From Vampirovibrionales bacterium (GTDB lineage: Bacteria > Cyanobacteriota > Vampirovibrionia > Vampirovibrionales > Vampirovibrionaceae): a stretch of 64,000 nt of DNA. Location: contig JADJRF010000005.1 of the NCBI GenBank assembly GCA_016712355.1, positions 744,001-808,000 on the forward strand, read 5' to 3'. A program made the translations under genes and the position numbers. Below the pieces are notes generated by a model. It searched no databases, was not told the DNA's origin, and worked only from the letters and a program-made list of their open reading frames with translations. Shown piece by piece: positions 34,108-43,539 of this stretch. Each line of letters opens with the position of its first letter. Positions within the stretch are counted from its first letter, which is position 1.

Positions 34108-35817
34108 ATGTCCGCCGCTGAGCATTCGGGCGCGCCGCGCGTGATGATTGTTGACGATGAGCCGATGGTCACAGCCAGCGTCTGCACCATGCTGGCGCTC
34201 GATACCGATTACCAGACGTTTCCTTTTAACCATCCGGGCCAGGCGCTCGAAGCGTTAGCCGACATTGCCCCTGACGTGGTGATTTCCGACTTTCTCATGC
34301 CTGAAATGGATGGGCTGGCCTTTTTACGGGCCGTTAAGGCCAAATTGCCCGAAAGCACGCTGATTCTGCTGACCGGCTATGCCGATAAGGAAAACGCCAT
34401 CGCCGCCATTAACGCCGTTGGCATCTATAAGTACATTGAAAAACCCTGGGACAACGACGTCCTCAAACTCAGCATCAAGAACGGTCTGGAACGGGCGCGC
34501 CTCCTGGCCGACTTGCGCCGCGCCGTGAGCGAACTCACCGACGCGCAGAGTCAGCTTCAGGCGTACAATCAACGTCTGGAAACGCTGGTAGAAGCTCGCA
34601 CCGCCGATTGGCGACGCGCGCACCGACAACTCGCCTCCATTGTGGAAGAAACCGCTGATGGTATTATCACGCTGTCGCCGCAAGGGCGCATCGAAACCAT
34701 GAACCCCGCTGCGCGTCGTCTCTGGCGCGCCCGTCGTCTGGCCGACCCGGAACGCCTGTCCTCAGAGCCGCTGCCCCTCGATTGGCCGATTGATGACGTT
34801 CTCACCGTGGCGGCAGGCGCGCCGCCCATCAGTCGCCTGCTGTTGAGCGCAGAGGTCTGCATGGCGAGCGAGGCGGCCTTGGGCGAAACCATCGTGGAGG
34901 CGAGCGTCGCCCCCTTGCGCGACCCCGTTGACGGAGGCGTCCTGCGCCAGGCGGCCCAGGAACCAGATGCCTCTCTCGGCCCGGCCGCCCCGGCCCCCAC
35001 GGCCTTGCTGGGCTTTGTCCTGGTGCTGCGCGATATTTCCGCACGAAAAGAAATGGACCGTCTGCGCGACGATTTTGTCTCTACCCTTACCCACGATTTA
35101 CGAACGCCTTTGCTGGCGGCCATTCAAACGCTGGCCTTCTTCGAAGATGGTTCGCTGGGGCCGCTCACGGATCGTCAACGCGAATTTTCCGCCATGTTGA
35201 TCCAGAGTCAGCGCGACTTGCTGGGACTGGTGAACGTTCTGCTGGAAGTCTACAAATATGAGTCGGGTCGTCAGCGGCTGGTGCTGGACGCGGTGCCGCC
35301 CGCCCCGCTATTGTCGGGCATCTGCCGCGAGCTGGAGGCCTTGGCCCGATCGCGCGAGCAGACGTTCTCGCTGTCAATCTCGCCCGCCCTGGCGCCGCTG
35401 TGGGGCGATAAGCAGGAATTGCGCCGCGTGTTTATGAATCTGCTGGGCAATGCCTTGCACCATACGCCTTCTGGCGGCCGGATTGAGGTCGGCGCGCGCG
35501 CCGAAACCGACAGCGCGACGATGACGCTGTGGGTGCGCGACACGGGGCGCGGCATCCCCAAAGCGGATCAGGCGGCGCTGTTTCAGCGGTTTTTCCAGAG
35601 CGCCAGCAAGGTGCGCAATTCCGGCACAGGCTTGGGCCTGTATCTCAGTCGGCAGATTGTCGAGGCTCATCGCGGCGATATCTGGGTGGAAAGCGTGGAA
35701 GGGCAAGGCAGTTGTTTCTACGTCCGCCTGCCGCTTGAGCCGGTTCAGACAGCGGGCGACGACCATGGCGCTGGCGTCGTCGCGGCGATGGTCCGCGACG
35801 GCTCGCTGAATCCCTGA
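34108..35817 (+). CDS. Response regulator-histidine kinase hybrid
   Basis: This 569-residue protein has an N-terminal receiver domain (VDDEPM with phosphorylatable Asp in VISDFLMPEMDG at about 54, and a lysine in IEKPWDN near 112). Next come a coiled coil (about 135-175) and a PAS-like segment (IVEETADGIITLSPQGRIE). The HisKA phosphoacceptor is in THDLRTPLLAA (about 329), and the HATPase follows with N box LLGNALHHTP, G1 DTGRGIP and G2 GTGLGLYLSR. No membrane segment is present, so it is a cytoplasmic phosphorelay protein. No target regulator is adjacent. Confidence 0.88.
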   Translation: MSAAEHSGAPRVMIVDDEPMVTASVCTMLALDTDYQTFPFNHPGQALEALADIAPDVVISDFLMPEMDGLAFLRAVKAKLPESTLILLTGYADKENAIAAINAVGIYKYIEKPWDNDVLKLSIKNGLERARLLADLRRAVSELTDAQSQLQAYNQRLETLVEARTADWRRAHRQLASIVEETADGIITLSPQGRIETMNPAARRLWRARRLADPERLSSEPLPLDWPIDDVLTVAAGAPPISRLLLSAEVCMASEAALGETIVEASVAPLRDPVDGGVLRQAAQEPDASLGPAAPAPTALLGFVLVLRDISARKEMDRLRDDFVSTLTHDLRTPLLAAIQTLAFFEDGSLGPLTDRQREFSAMLIQSQRDLLGLVNVLLEVYKYESGRQRLVLDAVPPAPLLSGICRELEALARSREQTFSLSISPALAPLWGDKQELRRVFMNLLGNALHHTPSGGRIEVGARAETDSATMTLWVRDTGRGIPKADQAALFQRFFQSASKVRNSGTGLGLYLSRQIVEAHRGDIWVESVEGQGSCFYVRLPLEPVQTAGDDHGAGVVAAMVRDGSLNP

Positions 35818-35848
35818 AGGCTGCGATCCGCTTTAAATTTTTCTTCAG

Positions 35849-38800
35849 TTAGATTCTTTTGGCGCGTGGGCAGACGCGTTGATACGGGCAGCCGAGGGCG
35901 GCGCAATCGACGCGCTCGGGGCGCAGGGGGGCGCACTCGCTCTCGGTCTCAATGGCCTGCGCCGATTCGGCCAGCATCCGCAAGGGCGACACGCTTTGCG
36001 CCGGATCGCGCAACACGTCGTCAATCGCGATCGGTTGCACGCCATGCGGCGTCAAATGAACCAGCGTCAGATAATCATCAGCGAGTCGCGCATCGCTTTG
36101 CCCGCTGGCCAGAAGCCCTTCGCGATAGAGCGCCAGTTGTTGGGCGTAGATCCGGCGCTTGTCGTCGTCCAGCGCACGATTGGTCTTGAATTCCAGGATG
36201 CGTGCGGGTTGCTGCGAGCGCGTGTCGTAAAGCAGCGCATCCAGCGTCGCCTCAACAAGGCATCCGCGTGAAGGCCAGTGAAAGCGAAGCCGAACTTCGG
36301 CTTGCGGACGAAGCGATTGCGCCGCAAGGGCATCCCAGGTAAAAGGCGATTCTAGAAAGGCGTCAAATAAGGCGTTTGCCCGTGCGCGCGCCTCGTCGTC
36401 GGGGGCGTTGAATTCACGCGATCCCAAGGCGGCGCTCAGGAGCGCGTCTCGCTGGGCTGCTTCCATCGGCTTGCCGCGTAGGCCGTAATGACGCTCAATC
36501 AACGCATGAACAACATGCCCAATGGCTTGATGAGGGATCCCTTGCAGGCCAGTGGCTTGCGGCGATGCTGCCTCAGGCGGCGGCTCTGGAAGACCGCACG
36601 TGTGAGAAAGCCAGTACCGCACCGGGCACTGCGCCAGCGTGCGCAAGGCGGAAAAACTCAAGCGTACGGGCGGGGCTTCGGCGAGGTCGACCTCTAAAGA
36701 GGCATCAGGCGAAGGCGATGAAGTCCCCGACGTTGGCGTAACAGCGGACTCATCGACGACGGATGCGGGTTGTGGGCGCGCGGGCATTTCGAGTCGAATC
36801 GCCACGCGCGCTTTGAGCGCCTGCGCCGCTTCTCCCTGGGGAATCTGGCGGGTAACGGCTTGGGGATCTTCCGCCTCGCTGAGAATCGTCATGGCCGATT
36901 CGCGCACCTCCTGCGAAAAGGCCTCAGCGGCGGTCCAGGCGCATGACTGGTCGCTTCGCACGACGATCAGGCGGCGGCGGGCGCGCGTCACCGCCACGTA
37001 AAACAGTCGTTTCTCTTCGGCTTCGGCCTGCGGGGCCTCCCAGCGGGCGCGATACATCTTTTTCTTCAGCGTGGCCCGATCCGCCTCCCCCGACGCGGGA
37101 TGTTTGCCCAGTATCAGCCCATAGCCGTCATCGCGCGGGGTTTCTGCGTTCAGCGGATCAAAACGCAGCAGCGGACTGCGACTGGATTTTGGCTTTTCAT
37201 GGGCGTAGGCGACGAAGACGACCTCGTTCTCCAGCCCCTTGGCCCCGTGAATGGTCATAATCGAGACGGCGTTGACGGCATCGCCTTGAATTGTCTGCGT
37301 GTCAGCGGCGATTTCCAGCGACGCGTCTTCGCGGGCGCTTTCCAGCGTTATCAGGATCTCGTCAATCGTGGTTGGAACCCCGCCGGCCTGGGGTTGTTGA
37401 CGCGCCAACTGATATAAGAGTCGGCGAAAGGCGTTGAGCGACATCCGCGCATCGTCTTGCTGAGACGCGGGCGCCTCAGCGTCAATCAGACCGATGGCTT
37501 GCGCCAGACGCGTAAAGGCGGCGGCGGGATCGCTGCGGCGCATCATCGCGCGCGCAAAGCGGAGTTCTTCTACCAGTGAAAGCAGCGCCCGACGCACGGT
37601 CATGTCCAGTTCGGGCCAGCAAGACGCGTCGCTTAAGGCGTTAAGCGCCTCATATAGAGAGCGTTTAGGAGAAAGCGACCGCGAACCTAACTGCAACAGT
37701 TGCCGCTGAGAGAGTTTTTTTTGCAGAATCCGCGTCCAGGCGGCGTTGTCGCTGGGCGTGCGCAGCAAGCGCAGCAGGGCCATGGCGTCGCGAATGACCG
37801 GTTCTTCGAAAAAACCAGCGTTCTTGCGCTTAAGCGATGGAATGCCCAGATCGGCCAGCGCACGCGCGACGCCTTCACCCTTATGATGGCTTTTCACCAG
37901 CACCGTTATCTCTTTGGGCTCCGCTGCCGCATCCGCAATTAAACGCGCCGCTTCCGCCGCGATCCAGCGCGCCTGACGATCGTAATAGCTGGCCGCCGGT
38001 TCTTTGGCGTGAAGGGGATCGCAGGACGCCAATTCCACCCACTGCGCGCGTGGGGCCTGATCGTCTCGCGGCAGGCCGCTTTCCAGACGCTGGCTCTCAT
38101 CGCCGGTAATTTGCTGCGCCAGCGCGTTGGCCACTGCCAGAATGGGCCATTCCGAGCGGTAGTTTTCGCGCAACGTGACGCAGACCTTCTCCAGTCCCTG
38201 GAAGGCGCGCTCCATATTATCGGGGCGGGCGTAGCGGAATCGGTAAATCGACTGTTTGAGATCGCCCACAACAGTCAATGCAGGCGCTTCGGGGCGTATG
38301 AGGCGGCGCAACAGGGCCAGTTGACTGCCATTGGAATCCTGGAACTCGTCGACAATGACGGCTTCGAATTGCCGCCGAACGCTGGCGAGAATATCCGGGC
38401 GACGATCCAGCAGCGTGAGCGTGTGATTAATAAGATCGTCAAAGTCACAAGCGCCTGCCTGTCGCAATGTTTCTTGATAGAGGGCGTATGCGGCAGCGGC
38501 CCAGTCGATCAGGCGGCTCTCGTCGGCGCCGATCCTCCCGATGGCGGACAGATCCGTCGCGTCGCGCATCATCTTGCCGCTATGGCGCCTGACAAAGGGC
38601 ATCAAAGCGCCGAACTCGCCTTGCGCTTTCCATTGGCTCAGCCATTTGAGGCGGTCCTGATAATAAGGCTCGAAGTCATCGGGGCGGGCGCTGCGGACTT
38701 TGCGAAGCCGCGCTTCCATAAAGGCGTCGCGATCGGCTTCAGAGCCTTCAAAGCCGCCGCCCGGCGCGGTCCAGGGCCGGAGTTTCGTATCCCAGAGGGC

Positions 38801-39529
38801 GGCATAGTGCTGACAATCTCCTAGAAAAGTCCCATCCATCCCCACTTGCGGCAGCGTGCGCAAGGCGTCGTTCAGGCGACGGGTCTGCGCATGCGCCATC
38901 TCATGAAACTGTTTCGGTGAAAGGCCCGTGGCTTTAATCGCGCCTAACAGGCCGGGTAGTTCTGAAATCAACTCGGCGATAGACGGCGCGGGCAGCGTGC
39001 GCATGGCCTCCAGCGACAGAACGTCCTGCGCTACGTCGTTTTTCAAGTCGCAATGCGTCAGAATCGTTTCGATATCGCTGTAATCGCCATGATGCAGGCT
39101 ATCTTGCAGGCGCGTCATTAATAAGCGCAGTTCGAGACCCTGAAGAATCCGAAAGCCGGGCGGCAGGCCCATGGCCAGCGCGTGACGCTGCAACAGCGTG
39201 TTGCAAAACCGGTGAAAATTACAGATGGCCGCCTCGTCGTCCAGGCGTTCGGCCCCGAGGTACTTCTGGATGCGCGTGCGCATCTCGGCGGCCGCATCGA
39301 TGGTGAAGGTGACCGCCAGAATGCGCGTCTGAGGGTCGTCCACGCCCTGTGCGCGCAGCTCTGCCAGCAGATGCAAAAAGCGCTGGCCAATCAGCAGGGT
39401 TTTTCCCGCGCCGGCGCCGGCCAGAACCTGAAGCGCGATGTGACGATCGGCATGCGCGGCGCGGGCCTGATCGGCGTTCAGAACCGGCGCTTGCGGCGTG
39501 AGCAGGCCGGTCGGCGGCAAGCTAGTCAT
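35849..39529 (-). CDS. UvrD-family helicase with C-terminal nuclease domain (AddA/AdnB-like subunit)
   Basis: This protein of about 1226 residues carries superfamily 1 motifs: Walker A GAGAGKTLLIGQRF (about 38-51), DEFQDSNGSQ (motif II), TIHGAKGLENEVVFVA (motif V) and YVAVTRARRRLIVV (motif VI). The C-terminal RecB-like PD-(D/E)XK nuclease has LEFKTNRALDD and QQLALYREGLL, framed by cysteines (LAQCPVRYWL upstream and CX4CX5C at the very end), the pattern of an iron-sulfur nuclease. It processes double-strand breaks. ATG 39529 overlaps the end of the partner gene. Confidence 0.8.
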   Translation of the reverse strand: MTSLPPTGLLTPQAPVLNADQARAAHADRHIALQVLAGAGAGKTLLIGQRFLHLLAELRAQGVDDPQTRILAVTFTIDAAAEMRTRIQKYLGAERLDDEAAICNFHRFCNTLLQRHALAMGLPPGFRILQGLELRLLMTRLQDSLHHGDYSDIETILTHCDLKNDVAQDVLSLEAMRTLPAPSIAELISELPGLLGAIKATGLSPKQFHEMAHAQTRRLNDALRTLPQVGMDGTFLGDCQHYAALWDTKLRPWTAPGGGFEGSEADRDAFMEARLRKVRSARPDDFEPYYQDRLKWLSQWKAQGEFGALMPFVRRHSGKMMRDATDLSAIGRIGADESRLIDWAAAAYALYQETLRQAGACDFDDLINHTLTLLDRRPDILASVRRQFEAVIVDEFQDSNGSQLALLRRLIRPEAPALTVVGDLKQSIYRFRYARPDNMERAFQGLEKVCVTLRENYRSEWPILAVANALAQQITGDESQRLESGLPRDDQAPRAQWVELASCDPLHAKEPAASYYDRQARWIAAEAARLIADAAAEPKEITVLVKSHHKGEGVARALADLGIPSLKRKNAGFFEEPVIRDAMALLRLLRTPSDNAAWTRILQKKLSQRQLLQLGSRSLSPKRSLYEALNALSDASCWPELDMTVRRALLSLVEELRFARAMMRRSDPAAAFTRLAQAIGLIDAEAPASQQDDARMSLNAFRRLLYQLARQQPQAGGVPTTIDEILITLESAREDASLEIAADTQTIQGDAVNAVSIMTIHGAKGLENEVVFVAYAHEKPKSSRSPLLRFDPLNAETPRDDGYGLILGKHPASGEADRATLKKKMYRARWEAPQAEAEEKRLFYVAVTRARRRLIVVRSDQSCAWTAAEAFSQEVRESAMTILSEAEDPQAVTRQIPQGEAAQALKARVAIRLEMPARPQPASVVDESAVTPTSGTSSPSPDASLEVDLAEAPPVRLSFSALRTLAQCPVRYWLSHTCGLPEPPPEAASPQATGLQGIPHQAIGHVVHALIERHYGLRGKPMEAAQRDALLSAALGSREFNAPDDEARARANALFDAFLESPFTWDALAAQSLRPQAEVRLRFHWPSRGCLVEATLDALLYDTRSQQPARILEFKTNRALDDDKRRIYAQQLALYREGLLASGQSDARLADDYLTLVHLTPHGVQPIAIDDVLRDPAQSVSPLRMLAESAQAIETESECAPLRPERVDCAALGCPYQRVCPRAKRI

Positions 39530-42500
39530 CGTCCGGCCCTCCTTCCGCGTTGTCGTCCTCGATTGTCGGCGCACTCGCGTCGCAAATTTCCTGAAATCCG
39601 CATCTGGCGCAGCACGCCCCCGGCGTGGCGGGCAGATGCGCGCTGGATAAAACCGGATCGCTCACCCGCTGGCGAATATCGCGCGCTACTTCATCAAGCA
39701 GCGGCCCCAGCGTTTCCAGCGGCGTGCTTACCGCGACGCTCCCATTGCCGCCCTGGACCGGCGAACGCAGCATTTGCAGGCCCGCATCGCCCCACTGCGG
39801 CGCGCCGTCTTCAGGCGAAAGCAATCGGCGCAGGGTGTCGCTTTCGCGTAAGGCCAGCGCATAGAGGGGAATTTGATAATCCCGCGCGGCGGGCGGTTTT
39901 CCCGTCGGGTTGGCATCCGCAGGCGGGGGCTGAAAAGAGGCCAGAAGCTGCTTGAGCCGGTTGTCTGCCTTGGGCTGGGGGAAAAGAGAACGGCCCCATT
40001 TGTAATCGATTAAGTCCCAACGTCCATCCAGCTTCTGGCGAAGGGCGTCAATTTGGCCGGTGATCTGGCAGCGCCCGGCTTGCGGCAGGACAAATGAGAA
40101 ACGTTGCTCGACCAGCGTGCGGCGGGGCGGGGACTCAAAATAACCTTGGCGTTGCAGGTCGCAGATGGCGCCGGTCAGCTCCGTATAGGCATCTTCTCGC
40201 TGGATGGGCGTCAGGCGGGCGATGGCGCGCCGAGTGGATTCGCTCCAGAGGCTGGGTTGCGCGCGGTCCGGCGCTTCGCCATTTGCGGCGTCCGCCGACT
40301 GAAAGAGATCGCGGGCGAGCCCTTGCAGATGGTCTGCAGTATAAGGCGCGCCCTGTCGATTGAAAACCGCCATGACCTCATGCATCACCGTTCCCAATGC
40401 CGCCTGCGGCGTGGACGCGCCTCCCAGCGACATCAGCCGCCCATAGAAAAACTGTCGGGGACAGGTCTGATAATTCTTGACCCCGCTCGCGCTCAGCGTG
40501 AGCGTTTCCTCCGGCGCAAACAGCAGGGCGTCTGGCTGGCGACTCAGATGCGCCCATGGCGAACGGCCCGTATAATGGCGCGTCGGGCCGGAGGGCTCGG
40601 GCGCAGGGAGCGGGTCAATGGCTGCGGCAGGAAACCATCCGTCTCCACTTCCTGCTTGCAGCTTTTCAAGCGGGCTCTCGCTTAGCAGAGCGTAAGTCGT
40701 CGTCAAAGACGTCCAGAACTCAGATGGCGACGTAGACTCGCTTACGCCTTGCCGGTTCTGCGTCGCTAGATGGGTGGAGACGTACGCTTGCCGTCGCGCG
40801 CGCGTCAAGGCCAGCGCCAGCCACCGGGCCTCTTCGCTTAGGGCGCGCACGCGCCGTTGCGCGGGCGGATCGAACGCCGCCGGCGGCATCTCGCCAGCGC
40901 ACACGACGCGCCAGCCTTCGGCGAAACGCTCACGGCCGGACTCCCCCAACACGGGCCACGTCTGCGCGCTTTGCGGAAACGCGCCTTGTGTGAGAAACGG
41001 CGTGAAGACGACCGTCGCTTCACGGCCCTGGGCCTGCAAAGGGGTCAGCAGCCATACGGCATCGCGAGGGGTTGCCGGTCTCCCCTCATCGACAGGCCAG
41101 AGGTCCGCAAACCACACGTCGACATCCCGCAGCGGATCGCGATCGGCGCAAGCGGCCTCGCCCTGGGCGTCGCGCCGCCATGTTTGCAATGCGCTGAAAA
41201 ACCCGCCCCAGGCGGCGGCGTTGGCGCGATGCGGCGATACCGGCGCGTGGGATCCCGCGCAAGCGAGCGTCCAGCATAAGGCGAGCAGATCGCGCGGGCT
41301 GTTTTCATAGCGTTGTCCGGCATCCAGCAGGCGTTGAAACGGCGGCGGCAAGGCGCCATCCGCCTGTTTCGCGCGGATGGCGTCCCAACTCGCTTGCGGC
41401 GAGCGTTCCTGCGCCAGCGCCTCCCATTCGCCCAGACATTGCGCGATGTCCGACTCGAGCGCGCCGTCGTCATTCACTGTGGCGTTATGCCAGGCGCGCG
41501 CATGCGCCAGCAGATCGCCCATGTGCGCGCGGCGCAGCGCGGCTTGATCGGCCGTCGCTTCTTCATCGAGCGCTTGCCAGCGCGCGCAGCTTTCCAGCGT
41601 CTTGAGGCCCCAGTACAGCGCCCGCTGCGCCGTCACGCCGCCGGCTTCCTCTTGCGAAGGCTTCGATTCTGTCGCATCTGCCGTCTCTGGCGCTGAGGCA
41701 TGGGGCGACTGAAACGGGATGCCGCTTTCCGCCAGCGCCGCCGTCAGCGTGATGAAGAGGGGATCGTCTCGATGCGCGCTGCGTAAGACGATCATCATCT
41801 GTGACCAGGGCGTCGCTGTCTGGCGGCGTTCACGTCTGAGCGCCTGTGCGATCGCCTGCGCCTCGCTGTCTGCGTCTGCAAAGCATCCAAAACGCGCCGC
41901 GTCGCGCAAGGCTTGCGGGTCAAACGAGACGCCTTGCGCCAGAATCCCGCTTTGGACGGCGCCCCCCTGCGTCAGCCATGCGTCAGCCCAGTGAATTAGC
42001 GCAGCGTTGTCGCGCCAGCACGTCATTTCGTGAGGCGCGGGCGCCAAGGTGATGGCCAGATCGGACTGGCTCCAGAAACGACGCGGATCCTCAAACAATT
42101 GTGGTTGCGCCCCTTGCGTCTCGCGCAGACACAGCCCGTCGACGCCTGCCAGCGCAAGGCGCGTCTCCTCGGGTAACGCCTGTAACAGGCCAACATGAAG
42201 CGGTCCCAGCTCTTGCGCTTCGTCAATCAGCAACAGGCGGGTGTCCTGGGCGAGAAAATTCCGGGCGTCGTCGTTTTCTTTCAGCAGGCGCTCGCACGCC
42301 ATCAGGCTTTCATGGAAGGTCAGGCGCCCGCGCCGCGCACGGCTTGCGACGTCGCGCGCCAACAGGGTTGCAATCGCTTTAAAGGGAGAGGCCGTCTCGG
42401 CGGCGTCAGGCGTTTCACATAAGGCATGAAACCACCCCTCGCGCGCTTCTAATGGCAGGGGAAGCGCGTCGAGCGCAATCGCCAATCGAGACATATCCGT

Positions 42501-42911
42501 TGCAAGCGAGGGCTGGCGTAACGGCGCGCGCCACCGCGAAAGTGGCGTCAATTCACGTTCAGCCATCGCGCAGGACAGACTGTAGAATCGCCAGCGCGCT
42601 TCAACCGGCGACACGATGCCCGTAAAGGCCCCCTGTTCGCCGCACGCCGCATGAAAACGCCGCAACAGCGATTGGCAAAACCGCGCCATCGTCCAGATGC
42701 GAATCTGCCGCCAGTTGTCGTTGCTTCGCCCCTGCGCTGCGCGCGCCAGTAAGGTTTCAAGCGTCGCCTGTTGCGCGGGCGCCAGCGCCAGCAGACACAC
42801 GCTTTGCGGCGTCAGGCCGTCTTCATCGATGGCGCGTAACGCTTCGCGCGTCAAAAGCGCCGACTTGCCGCTGCCCGGCGGGCCGCTGACTTTAAGCAGC
42901 GCGCGGGTCAT
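39522..42911 (-). CDS. Helicase-nuclease partner subunit (AddB/AdnA-like)
   Basis: This 1129-residue protein starts with a P-loop SGPPGSGKSALLTREAL (about 9-25), has a motif II LLLIDEAQELGPL (about 230-242), weak motifs IV-VI (a VFTPFL strand and ALALTRARRQAYVS), and a C-terminal nuclease domain with LSASGVKNYQTCPRQFFYGRL, WDLIDYKWG and a final CCARCGFQEIC (CX2CX5C). The cysteine arrangement matches the AddB/AdnA iron-sulfur cluster. It leads a two-gene helicase-nuclease operon with the gene downstream. Helicase motifs seem present here too, which is closer to AdnAB than to Bacillus AddB. Confidence 0.75.
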   Translation of the reverse strand: MTRALLKVSGPPGSGKSALLTREALRAIDEDGLTPQSVCLLALAPAQQATLETLLARAAQGRSNDNWRQIRIWTMARFCQSLLRRFHAACGEQGAFTGIVSPVEARWRFYSLSCAMAERELTPLSRWRAPLRQPSLATDMSRLAIALDALPLPLEAREGWFHALCETPDAAETASPFKAIATLLARDVASRARRGRLTFHESLMACERLLKENDDARNFLAQDTRLLLIDEAQELGPLHVGLLQALPEETRLALAGVDGLCLRETQGAQPQLFEDPRRFWSQSDLAITLAPAPHEMTCWRDNAALIHWADAWLTQGGAVQSGILAQGVSFDPQALRDAARFGCFADADSEAQAIAQALRRERRQTATPWSQMMIVLRSAHRDDPLFITLTAALAESGIPFQSPHASAPETADATESKPSQEEAGGVTAQRALYWGLKTLESCARWQALDEEATADQAALRRAHMGDLLAHARAWHNATVNDDGALESDIAQCLGEWEALAQERSPQASWDAIRAKQADGALPPPFQRLLDAGQRYENSPRDLLALCWTLACAGSHAPVSPHRANAAAWGGFFSALQTWRRDAQGEAACADRDPLRDVDVWFADLWPVDEGRPATPRDAVWLLTPLQAQGREATVVFTPFLTQGAFPQSAQTWPVLGESGRERFAEGWRVVCAGEMPPAAFDPPAQRRVRALSEEARWLALALTRARRQAYVSTHLATQNRQGVSESTSPSEFWTSLTTTYALLSESPLEKLQAGSGDGWFPAAAIDPLPAPEPSGPTRHYTGRSPWAHLSRQPDALLFAPEETLTLSASGVKNYQTCPRQFFYGRLMSLGGASTPQAALGTVMHEVMAVFNRQGAPYTADHLQGLARDLFQSADAANGEAPDRAQPSLWSESTRRAIARLTPIQREDAYTELTGAICDLQRQGYFESPPRRTLVEQRFSFVLPQAGRCQITGQIDALRQKLDGRWDLIDYKWGRSLFPQPKADNRLKQLLASFQPPPADANPTGKPPAARDYQIPLYALALRESDTLRRLLSPEDGAPQWGDAGLQMLRSPVQGGNGSVAVSTPLETLGPLLDEVARDIRQRVSDPVLSSAHLPATPGACCARCGFQEICDASAPTIEDDNAEGGPDDD

Positions 42912-43387
42912 CGGCGATCGTCACGGTCTTCGGCGGGCGCTGTAAAATCGGCGCGAATCTCGCTATGGCGAATCTGCCCGCCCCAATAGCCCGCATACCC
43001 CGCCAGCAGGAGGGATAATCCGGCAAGACCCGTTACGGCGGCCTGTAAGGCGCGCTGCAAGCGCCCCGCGCGCTGAAGTTGCCAGAGCGACATGGCTGCC
43101 AGCGCGCCGCCTGCCAGCGACGCCAGCAGCGAAAACAATCCCCAGCGTTCATGAACTTCAATCAGGTCGCGCGATGCCTCAGGCAGCGACTCGACGATCG
43201 CTTCGGCCCCGTTGCCGCTGAAATAGACTAGCAGCGACACGGCGCCAATGACTACAAACCATCCTAAGGCTACGCGACATAGCGCGTTTTGACTGGTTTT
43301 CAGGCCGATGAGCCAGACGCTCAGCGCCACCAGCATCCCGATGACCGGAAAATGATTCAGCAACAGATGCGCGTGCGCGGCGTTCAT
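42908..43387 (-). CDS. Small integral membrane protein
   Basis: This 159-residue protein has four hydrophobic helices and starts MNAAHAHLLLNHFPVIGML, with conserved-looking His residues at the first helix (HLLLNHFP), which could bind metal or haem. It resembles DUF2231-type membrane proteins, but I only suggest this. The ATG at 43387 follows GGGAGG by seven bases; the frame continues upstream without homology. Its stop overlaps the helicase-nuclease start as ATGA, so the three genes are one operon. Confidence 0.65.
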   Translation of the reverse strand: MNAAHAHLLLNHFPVIGMLVALSVWLIGLKTSQNALCRVALGWFVVIGAVSLLVYFSGNGAEAIVESLPEASRDLIEVHERWGLFSLLASLAGGALAAMSLWQLQRAGRLQRALQAAVTGLAGLSLLLAGYAGYWGGQIRHSEIRADFTAPAEDRDDRR

Positions 43388-43503
43388 CGGTGAGCCTCCC
43401 GTTTCTGATGCCACTTCTGGATGATGCATGCTTGAGATAAATGGATTTTCAGCGTCTGGCGTCTATTGTCGCATTTTTAGCCCTGTACGCAAAGCGACCT
43501 GTT

Positions 43504-43533
43504 TTGACGGCGCGCGCGCCTTTCGCGGATAAT
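43504..43533 (+). promoter_or_regulatory. Promoter of the polyprenyl synthase gene
   Basis: TTGACG (43504-43509) and GATAAT (43528-43533) are 18 bases apart, each one mismatch from consensus. The expected start, 43540, is the A of the ATG. Confidence 0.6.
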
Positions 43534-43539
43534 AGCGCC

